Assembly (NCBI RefSeq): GCF_036323735.1
Contig: NC_086034.1
Location: forward strand, 34,616,939 to 34,680,938
DNA length: 64,000 nt
DNA from: Rattus norvegicus
Taxonomy: Eukaryota > Chordata > Mammalia > Rodentia > Muridae
Reading direction: 5' to 3'
Part shown: piece by piece, positions 55,601 through 64,000 of the stretch
Layout of the letters: each line of letters opens with the position of its first letter
How positions within the stretch are numbered: the first letter of the stretch is position 1
Notes under the pieces: generated by a model
Told to the model about the DNA's origin: nothing
The model's database searches: none
Seen by the model: only the letters and a program-made list of their open reading frames with translations
Program-made: the position numbers and the translations under genes

Positions 55601-56154
55601 AGCTGCAGATCCCTGATGAGTTTGAAGTAGGCGGACATTTAATTGTTCGTCATGCCTCTGGGGCTACTGAGCTTTTGTCACCACTGTGACACCTTTTATT
55701 TGTTTATTTATTTGCAGGAGTATGCCACGGCAAGCATGTGGGTGTCATAGGAACGCTCTTGGGGATCAGATCCTTGATTCCACCATGTATGTCCTTGTGA
55801 TCAAAGCCAGGCTTGGAAGTGAGAGTCTTCACCGGGGAGGCCGTCTTTCTGGCCTCATAGATGATACTTTCAGATGGGAGAGTTTTGTGTTTTTAAGACT
55901 TTGGCAAGGCTGATAAAATATTTTTTTTTCTTGATCCCAGTTTTGGCTCACATTAAAAGCTAGAACTACAGACGGCAAACGGTTTCTTCCTTTTAGTGCT
56001 TCCACGACAGTTATGAATATCATGTACGAAATATTAAAAATGGCAAAAGGAACATGCTTGAGCATACTGAGTGCATGTGGATGTCTAAACTTCCCCCGAC
56101 GGCCAGGAGACCGAACCACAAGAGAGAAACGGCTGCAGAAGTGCTGTAGGAGTT
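52686..56154. other. Unique sequence, no gene seen
   Basis: About 3.5 kb without a nameable repeat, apart from a G run at 55257-55266. The frame at 54974-55195 is basic and without a domain. Confidence 0.45.
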
Positions 56155-56242
56155 GAATGTGGTGGGGCACGGGTGCAATTCCAGGCCTTTGGAGGCAAAG
56201 GTGGGAAACTGAGGAGTTTCAGGCCAGTCATTCTTACATAGG
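56155..56242 (+). mobile_element. B1 SINE, left part, split by an LTR
   Basis: AATGTGGTGGGGCACGGGTG, CAATTCCAGGCCTTTGGAGG and TTTCAGGCCAGTCATTCTTA follow B1 order and stop at the LTR. The B1-like continuation ATAGTGCATCTGAGAC appears right after it at 56740. Confidence 0.7.
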
Positions 56243-56481
56243 TGTCTTAGATACTGTTCTATTGCTGTGAGGAAACACTGTGACCAATAAGCATTAAGTG
56301 GGGACTTGCTTACAGTTTCAGAAGATTAGTCTATTGTTATGGTGGGGAGTGTGGCAGCACATAGGCAGGCGTGGTGTTGGAGAAGTAGCTGAGAGCTTTA
56401 CATCATGGCCCCTAGATAGCAGGCAGAAAAGGCAGAGGGAGGGATGGAGGGGGGGAAGGAGAGAAGAAGGAAAAGGGAAGG

Positions 56482-56549
<68 letters not shown>

Positions 56550-56744
56550 CAGACAGACCAGGCCTGGCATGGGCTGTTTGAAATCTCAGAACTCACGTCC
56601 AGTGACACACCTCCTCAAACAAGGGCATACTCACTCCATGGTCACACTTTCTGATCCTCCTTCCAAATAGTTTCACTCTCTGGTGACCAAGCATTCAAAT
56701 ACACATGCCTATGGGGCCATTCTCATTCAAACCACTCCAATAGT
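56238..56744 (-). mobile_element. Solo LTR inserted in a B1, with internal (GA)n
   Basis: The LTR is 56243-56739, inverted, with family ends (TGTCTTAGATACTGTTCTAT at left; minus-strand TGGAGTGGTTTGAATG at right). Flanks ATAGG (56238-56242) and ATAGT (56740-56744) form a 5-bp duplication with one mismatch. The LTR is longer than its relatives because of a purine tract inside it. Confidence 0.8.
56437..56548. repeat. Polypurine tract with (GA)n
   Basis: GGAGGGAGGG-type purine sequence, then more than 25 pure GA units (56487-56548). Confidence 0.95.
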
Positions 56745-58764
56745 GCATCTGAGACTAACGAAGCCCACACTGTGGAGGTTATCGGTATCTGGACACACTC
56801 CCAGTTCTTCATCCCTTTCAACCTTCTCTGCACCTATCCATCGCTGGGAAAGATCCTACTCAAATAAATACTTCTGCTCTGGGATCACTGCTCCTCTGCT
56901 CTGAGTCCTTCTACTATGCCCATCCTCCAGAGAAAGTCAAATAACCTTAGTGTCTCATCAGGCATTTATGAAGTGCTTGGTCTGCGTTCTCCTTGGTCTC
57001 ATTTCCTGTTCCTATTTATCTTCATCTCAACCTTACCAGCCTTCTCAATACTTCTTGACCTCCTCAGGTCTGATCCAGGCTATGACTAGTGCTCTCTGAT
57101 TCTAGAGTGTTCTTCGTGTCCTGTCTCTCCTCTGCCATCTCCTTCATGTCTATACTCCTGTCAGCTGCTCAAGGGTGTCCCCTAGATTCTCTAAAGTGTT
57201 AGTACCCCTAAGAGTTCGTTATGCTTCTGTTGGACTGCTTTTCACTCCAGAGTACTCTGATTATCTAAACTCTTCTACATCTGGTCAGTATGCTCGCCTT
57301 CTGGCTTCCTTCTAAAATTTAAGCTCCCCAAGACGAGGCTCTGCGAGCCTCATTTGTGGTGGTATTCTCCTTGCCTGAGACTGGCTTTGGAATGTGACAG
57401 GAGCTGAATAAGTGGTAATGATAGGTGCATGCATACCCATTGACCAAAGCAAGCTAAACTCGAAACCATCTTATGCCTAGAAAGGCTTTTAGATTCCCTA
57501 AACTAGGTTTGTACTCCAGGAACAAGAAGCAGAGAATTACCATTAAGTGCTTCATTCTCCCTCCCTGATAGCAGCTGAACCTTTCAGAGGAAGAATAATG
57601 TCATGCATGGAGCCTTAGTGGGAAATAGGTACATAAGCAGAGTAAGACACATCTACTTACCTGACCAGGGGTGTTTTGTAAAAAATCATGCAACTTAAAA
57701 AAAATGCTTCTTTTTTTTTCTTGCCCCAAATTGCTTTAAAAAGCAACCCTCTAACCCTCTGTAATTAAGAAACATGTCATAATCATCTTTGTCAGAGCTT
57801 TAATAAAGACAGAAAGGCCTTAGAAAAATAAAGATGAATAAAAGAAGACTTTTGAATTTGCAAGGTATGGCCCATGATACTGTTATCACTCTAAGGTCTT
57901 TGAATGTCAACAGGTAAAGAAGTAAAAAAGATAGATGCTAAGCACTCTATTATTCATGGAAAATGCATGAATAATTACTGTATTAATTAATTTTTGAGTG
58001 ACAGTTAGAAACAGAAAACAACCTCTGTGGCAGAGGCATTTAAATTCTTGGAGTTGTTTCAACATAGAGATTGGTGCATTAAGTGAGTGGTGTTTACAAA
58101 AGACTGTAAAACACTAGCCAGTGTCACTGAAGAACACTTTGAGTGGGATAATTGCAGTCACAATTAGATAACCCAGGTTTGATAACAGCCTATGTTGGGT
58201 GGAAGAAGACATTTGATTTCTCACATACTGGCCATCTCTATTCCTTGCCTGTTGGTACTGGACAGTGAGGTTTGTTGAATAGACTGAATTTGGTAGAGTT
58301 TGGTATGGTTGACAATCAGTTGGTATTTTGCCCCCGATTCTCCTTACGGGCATCCCATTGTTACCGTTAAGCAATGCCTTGTATGAGACTCATAGCTTTA
58401 ATGAGTTTACAACTTTAAAATGCCTACTTGAGCCTAAAGAAAACCCTGGTATTTGCATCTAGCCGAAAGATTCTTCATCCTTTTCTCTCGCCTAAGGGAA
58501 GGAAAGTGTGGACTGTAGTGGAAGCCTCTTGGGTTTGGTTCCCCCACTATTCTGTCCCTTTCTTTTGACTAGAAGAGAGAAGGTGGAGCTGGCGCGGCAG
58601 CACAGTGGTTTCTGTATTCATCAGGAGTTTGTCTGGATCTGCTGGTGTCATCCCATCCCATTTCATGTACCTGAAAGCTTAACACAAAAACTGCCATGAT
58701 TAAAATTTCATTTAGATCATTTATGATAAATTAAGATGTTCTAAGCTTTGGCTACAGAGGAATG
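56745..58764. other. No recognised feature
   Basis: Apart from about 30 bp of B1 remnant at the left edge, unique-looking sequence. The 86-aa minus frame at 58114-58374 has no recognised domain. Confidence 0.4.
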
Positions 58765-58840
58765 TACACACACACATACATACAGACACACACACATACA
58801 TACAGACACACACACACATACATATACACAGACACAGATG

Positions 58841-58882
<42 letters not shown>
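58765..58882. repeat. (CA)n compound microsatellite
   Basis: Alternating CA, CATA and CAGA blocks ending in a pure (CA)n. Cys/Val-rich and Thr/His-rich frames through it are artefacts. Confidence 0.95.
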
Positions 58883-58886
<4 letters not shown>

Positions 58887-60021
58887 TGTATATATAAAAC
58901 CAACCCTTAATTGGGTAACTAAAACCAGGAATGGGGCTAAGCCCGGTGGGAAGACTTCTCATGTGCATGGGGTCATGGGGTTCTGACCTCATGTGTCTCC
59001 TACATTGATCTAATCCCACTTTTTTCTTTTTATAGCTTTCTCTTGATTCTCAGAGGAACTTTGTCATGACAAACCTTGTCTCATGGGCTCTAATATGGAT
59101 TTTTTTTTCAAACAGGGTAAAGAAGGTACCTTAGTCTCTTAGTTTCTTAGTCTCCTCACTGTATAAATGAAGACAAATGATTAAATGACTCTGACAAAGA
59201 GTTTAAACATATAATATGTTAAATCTCACATCTTCAAAGTGGGATCTTGAGGAGGAGGGTATGGAAAATCTTAGTTATGATAATCCTTTGTGGCTTTCCT
59301 AAATCTCAGTGTCTATCTCGAATATTAAATCCATTTCAGTAGTAAGAAATTAAAGTGAAAATAATAGTCATTAATCAAACATATTTTAAATATTTCTTTG
59401 GCTAAGGTGTGTGGGAGGGAGCCTGAAGAAAAAACTGCCAAGACACATGCCTCTGGAGCTTCACTTTCTTACTAAATACTCTAATTCTGACTCACGAGAT
59501 CATTTAGGGGCCCTCAGTTCCTGCCATCTTATTGCTCCAACATTCGCCTGGGTGTTTTCCTGGTCTTCTGGAGAAAACCTGCAGGCTCTTATGGACATGT
59601 TTGGTTTTCAGATGGAGAGAGAGGGAAAGAGGTGAATCCAAGGCAAATAATTTCATTTTAGCATGTGATACAGTCATATTAATTTTTTCCAATTTCCATG
59701 CATTAATGGTAACTTAGTCACATGACTCTTGGTATTGGAAGAAGCCTGGGGGCGATAATCTGTCAGTTAATATTCACATTCCCCCACAAGAAGGGAGAGA
59801 AACTTTCTAGGCCTGCCATATTAACCTAGACAATCTACGCTGTGCTGAGTTTTCAGTTTGATTGCTGCCTACCAGTAGTGCCTCTGTCCACTGTCTTCCC
59901 TTTCTGCTACGGTTTATTATAATACAGACTGCTATTTGAGCAATTTCCTTTCACGATCATTCTGGACAATAGGCAACGTATCTAAGTGGCTAAAGAAACC
60001 CCTGCAACCTTTCTGCATTAC
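58883..60021. other. No recognised feature
   Basis: Unique-looking sequence. Confidence 0.4.
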
Positions 60022-60899
60022 ATAGTTGTCTCAGTTAGGGTTTCTATTATAGCAACAAAACATCATGACTCAAAAGGAAGTTGGGAAAGTAAGGGTTGTT
60101 CGGCATATTCTTCCACAGCACTGCTCATCATTGAAAGCAGTCAGGACAGAAACTCACAAGGCAGATCCTGGAAGCAAGAGCTGATACAAAGGCCATGGAG
60201 GGGTATGACTTACTGACTTGCTCGGCCTGCTTTCTTATAGAACCCAGTACCACCAGCTCAGGGATGGCATCACCCATCCTGGGCTGGGCCCTCCCACAAT
60301 GATCACTACTTAAGAAAATGCCTTTCAGCTTATTTTTAAAAATGAATTAATGAATTAATTAGTTAAATTTATATCCTGATTATGGTTTCTCTTCCTCCAT
60401 CTCCTACCAGTCTCTCCCTCTAACCTCACTTCCCCACTATCCTCCCATCTTCCCTTTCTCTTTAAAAAAGGCTCAGAGAAAGGAGGCCTCCCATGGATAT
60501 CAACCTGCCATGAGATACCATTTTGCAGTAGGACTAGGCGCATCTTCTTCTACTGTAAAGAGGCAAGGCAACCCAGTTAGGGGAAAGGGATCCAGTGGCA
60601 GGCAATAGCATCAGATACAACTCCTGCTCTGGATATTAGGAGCCCCACATGAAGACAGAGCTGCACAACCATTACATGTATGCTGAGGGCCTAGATTGGT
60701 CCCGTGTATGCACTGTTTGATGGTTCAGTTTCTGTGGGCTCCTATCAGCCCAGGTCAGTTGATTCTGTATGTTTTCTTGTAGTGTCCTTGACTTCTCTGA
60801 CAACTAGATCTCATGGAGGCATTTTCTCAGTTGAGGCTCTTTCCTCTCTGATGCCTCTAGCTTGTGACAAGTTGACACAGAACCAGCAAGTACAACAGT
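60022..60899 (-). mobile_element. Solo LTR split by an L1 fragment
   Basis: The inverted LTR occupies 60027-60331 and about 60804-60894 (about 396 bp in total, against 391 bp for its relative at 36390). Left end TGTCTCAGTTAGGGTTTC, right end AGCAAGTACA. Flanks ATAGT (60022-60026) and ACAGT (60895-60899) differ by one transition, a 5-bp duplication. There is no internal region. Confidence 0.8.
60332..60803 (-). mobile_element. Old L1 3' UTR fragment nested in LTR
   Basis: Inverted L1 3' end: a T/A-rich left edge, C/T-rich sequence, GGCCTCCCATGGATATCAAC, GGATTAGGACTAGG-like and CAACCCAGTTAGGGGAAAGG blocks typical of Lx-type murine L1 3' UTR as I recall it. Flanks CAGCT at left and CAACT at right may be a weak TSD. 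Confidence 0.65.
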
Positions 60900-61176
60900 A
60901 GCATACTCTTATTTCCTATAGCATAGTTTTTTCTCTTTGTTTCACATATATGAGCCACTCCACATAGCCTGCTGACTTCAGAATTCTACATGAAAGGATA
61001 GTAAGAGAAACAAGGTCTTTAAGAAACTCTTTGGTCCTTGTGTTGTTCTATCAGCAACAGATGTTAGGTATTCCTCTCTGGTGGGAAGAAAGATGTTTGG
61101 TGAGGCTTAGGGATCTCTCTGCTCTTGCAAGCATCCCCTATGCACTTAGAAGAACTTTCACTTTGCTTTGGAGGGT

Positions 61177-61515
61177 TGTTGTAGTTTGAATAAGAAAGGT
61201 ATCTAAGCATTCTAGTATATATTAGAGTACGTGTGACCTTGCTGAAGGAAGTGTGCTACTGGGGGTGGTCTTTGAGGTTTTAAAAGCCCATGCTAGGCAG
61301 TTTCTTTTTTCTTCTTGCTTCCTGCTGATCAGAATGTAAAACTATCAGCTACATCTTCAGGACCATATCAGCTTTTATGCCATCATGTTCTCTGCTTTGA
61401 TAATAGTGGCCTAACCTCTGAAACTTTAAGTAAGCTCTAATTAAATGCTTTTTTTTTGGTAAGAGTTGCTTTGGTCATGGTGTCTCTTCACAGCAATAGA
61501 ACAGTGATTAGTATA
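61177..61515 (+). repeat. 5' LTR of the 61177-62999 element
   Basis: 339 bp. The start TGTTGTAGTTTGAAT has two changes from the family start. It ends ...CAGTGATTAGTATA, where CA has decayed to TA. Confidence 0.75.
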
Positions 61516-61520
61516 GAAGT

Positions 61521-61537
61521 TGGTACCAGGGAGTGAG
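61521..61537 (+). other. Primer-binding-site-like sequence, tRNA-Leu type
   Basis: TGGTACCAGGGAGTGAG, 5 nt after the LTR, with the same GAAGT spacer as at 1840. Confidence 0.65.
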
Positions 61538-62642
61538 ATATTTCTGTGACAGGCTTGATCGTGCAGCTTGTTGATAGATTATGGAAACCTTTAGGACTTA
61601 GGACTACAAAGATGGTTGGATACTTTAATTATGGCTTAATGGGCCAATCCAGTAGGAGCATGGAAGGCAGTGCCTTGGGTGATTTGATCTATGGGTGCTC
61701 AGCTCAAGAAGTTTCTCAGGGGAAGAATATTAGTAAATGTCCTAGAGACCATTCTTGTGATATTTTGGCAAAAAATATGTGACTAGTCTTTGTACTTGTC
61801 TTAAAAATATGTCTGAGGCTAAATTGAAGAGTTTTGGAAGATTTCAAGACAACCTAGAATTGACTGTGCCATGTGGTTTTCAATGACCAGTCTTATTCAG
61901 ATCTGTAGTGAAAAGGAGCAAGTTAGAAAAAGAGAAATACAAAAGGAACAGTTTAAGGAGAAAAGGAACACCAGGAAGTGTAACAGAGCTAAGTGCTATA
62001 TTCAAAGAGAGTCAAGGATACAAAGAAGGGGGTTGTGAAATTTACCTCTGTAACTAAGGGGAGCCACAGAGGTCAAACATGTGACAGGGGTGTCTCTGTA
62101 CATAAGATCAGAGCAGCCATTACATTGAAGTTGTGGCGGTAAAACCTGGATTGCTTTGGAGACCCCAAGATGTTAAAGATGCCAGTACCTGCAAAGTAAA
62201 ACTGCAGACTGGTGTGGAACCATCTCATGGGAGAGAGGTATATTGCAATCAATAAAGCTGAAAAGAGTTGGAAATCTGAAGAGCCCTTTGAAATCAGACT
62301 CGAGGATATAGAATTTGGAGAGTGTTCTTCTGAGTTCAGTCTTGGGTTGGTCCAGTATTTCTGCACAATGCTACCTTCCTTACCTTTTGGAATAATAATG
62401 TATACTCTGTGTTCTGCATTGTATAGTCTGATTTTCAATTTTCATATTACAGAGATTATAGTTAAGAAATTGTCCTAAGTTTCAGAAGAGACTTTGGAGT
62501 TTTTAAATAGTGTTGACACTATGATAAACTATGAGGACTTTTAAAGTTGGACTGAATACATTTTTGTATTATTATATGGCTATAAGCATATGGAAACCAT
62601 GGAGGTGAATAAAGTAATTTAAATAAGAATAGCCAAAATAGG

Positions 62643-62999
62643 CTAATATATTTGAATGCTTAGTCACTTGGGAGTGGTACTATTTGAAAGGATTAGAGGA
62701 ATTAGGAGGTATGGCCTTGTTGGAATAGGTGGGGCCTCACTGAAGGAAGTATGTCACTGAGGGTGGGCTTTGAGGTTTCAAAAGCCCAGCCAGACCTAGC
62801 CTCACTCTTTCTGCCAATGGATCAAGATGTAGTTCTTAGATACTGTTCCAGTGCCTGCCTTCCATGCCTGCTGCCACGTTTCCTGGCATGATGAAAATAG
62901 ACTAAACCTCTGAAACTATAAGCAAGCCACAAATTAAATTCTTTCCTAAGAGTGACTTTGGCCATGGTATCTTTTCAGAGACAGAACAGTGACTAATCA
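62643..62999 (+). repeat. 3' LTR of the 61177-62999 element
   Basis: About 357 bp. The start is eroded (TATATTTGAATGCTTAGTCA) and the end is CAGTGACTAATCA. Confidence 0.7.
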
Positions 63000-63004
63000 A
63001 AGGT

Positions 63005-64000
63005 GAAAAGTATTACCATATCTTCCCTTGTGTAAATAATAATGAAAGATGATAAAGTTTCTACAGTATAAGAGATTATTCTTTTTGATCAATTTCCTAA
63101 TTTTCTCAAAAAGAATGACAGTGTTGTGTCTCAAACAATATTCAAATAACATAGTAGATGCCTTTTCCAATTTAGTTCGGGCTGCTAGGATAAAATACAA
63201 TAAAGTCGGTAGATGATAAGCAGCTAAGATTTGCTTTTTACAATTCTGTAGTCTGGGATGTGTAAGACCAGGGTACTAGCATGTTTAGGTTCTAGTTGCA
63301 GGCATTATTCTAGATTACAAATGATTGGTTTATTGCATTCTCAGATGAAGAAAGAGGGTGCATTGTCATCGATAAGGCTCTGTCATCATGAAATAATAAC
63401 TTTTCTAAAGGCCTCACTGCTTACTGTCTCTGAACTGAGAGTTAAAAAGTCAGCCTATAAAGATGGCAGGAGAAGGCATTAAATGTGCATTTTGGCTGTC
63501 CTGTGTTGGATTCTTCCAGTTGATATTCTCTTTCAGAAATAGTTATAGAGGATAGAATTATGCATATCTGCTGATGAATTAAGTATCATCTCACTTTAAG
63601 CATATATTATGGTCTCACCATTTCTTTTTGTATCGGGACCTTCTCTATAGCAAAATGAGCATACTGACCCACTCATAGGTTTAGTCAAAGTGCAGCTGAT
63701 ACCTTTATTAGCTTTAGAGACAAGCCAATGACTAATCCTGATCCCTTCTTTCGGATGGGCCATCCATGGAGGTATTCTGTAATTCTTAGTGGTTCCTGAA
63801 GTGTGTCTGAGACACATAGTGTCTGAAACAACAGCTCCATCAAACCACAGTGAATTCACCTTTCTGCCTTTCTTTCCCTTCCTTTTCTGTCTGCTCTTTG
63901 GGTTATACAACCAAATAAACCAACTGTGTAGAGATTCTTCTTGTGTATAATCAGAATATGGGACCTATTTGTTACATGAAGTTGTACAGATAAAAGTTGG
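63005..64000. other. No recognised feature
   Basis: Unique-looking sequence. The 104-aa minus-strand frame at 63596-63910 has no domain I recognise and no gene context. Confidence 0.4.

Larger units (their letters stand above)
61177..62999 (+). mobile_element. Complete non-autonomous LTR retrotransposon with TSD
   Basis: 5' LTR at 61177-61515, PBS-like sequence at 61521, non-coding internal region, and 3' LTR at about 62643-62999. Flanks AGGGT (61172-61176) and AAGGT (63000-63004) differ by one transition, so the whole unit entered as one provirus. The internal region is shorter than in the 1499-4273 copy but colinear in its 3' part. The LTRs differ from each other considerably, so it is old. 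Confidence 0.8.

Noticed and set aside
1..64000. A previously undescribed multi-gene system
   Set aside because: All long frames trace to L1, ERV remnants or simple repeats; no cluster of host or novel genes is visible.

Overview
The window looks like rat (Rattus) nuclear DNA from a gene-poor, intergenic or intronic region. Three signs point to rat: a near-consensus ID (BC1-type) SINE, a LINE-1 whose 5' UTR is built of tandem ~0.6 kb units with a typical rodent ORF1, and B1, B2 and B3/B4-type SINEs with many long (CA)n/(GT)n microsatellites. I find no convincing host protein-coding gene, tRNA, rRNA or CRISPR array. Nearly all the long ORFs belong to transposable elements or are simple repeats read in several frames.

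Layout. 1-4.3 kb: a solo LTR, then a complete but non-coding LTR retrotransposon (LTR-PBS-internal-LTR, 1499-4273). 4.46-11.43 kb: a full-length LINE-1 bounded by a 17-bp target-site duplication (TSD), with intact ORF1 and an ORF2 broken by three stop codons and two single-base frameshifts. 11.4-24.6 kb: mostly unique sequence with SINEs and microsatellites. 24.6-27.5 kb: decayed class I endogenous retrovirus on the minus strand (env-like and pol-like remnants). 28-34 kb: microsatellites, one weak candidate exon and old repeats. 34.15-36.78 kb: two copies of the same LTR family joined head to head. 41.4 kb: a B1-ID composite SINE with a G-rich tail. 45.5-48.0 kb: a minus-strand copy of the LTR family carrying two younger solo LTRs and a B1. 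51.8-52.7 kb: a 29-bp minisatellite grown from a B1, inside a 58-bp direct duplication. 56.2-56.7 kb: an LTR inserted into a B1. 60.0-60.9 kb: an LTR split by an antisense L1 fragment. 61.2-63.0 kb: another complete LTR element.

Main result. At least seven pieces of one related rodent LTR family lie in this window. Four show a primer-binding-site-like sequence a constant 5 nt after the LTR, resembling the complement of the tRNA-Leu(UAA) 3' end. Five insertions have flanks compatible with 5-bp TSDs. Both traits fit an ERV-L-type, non-autonomous family; the Repbase name (possibly an RMER-type repeat) needs a library search. I see no previously undescribed functional system. The more unusual structures are the B1-derived minisatellite, the B1-ID composite with a G-rich tail, and the nested insertions that give a relative chronology.
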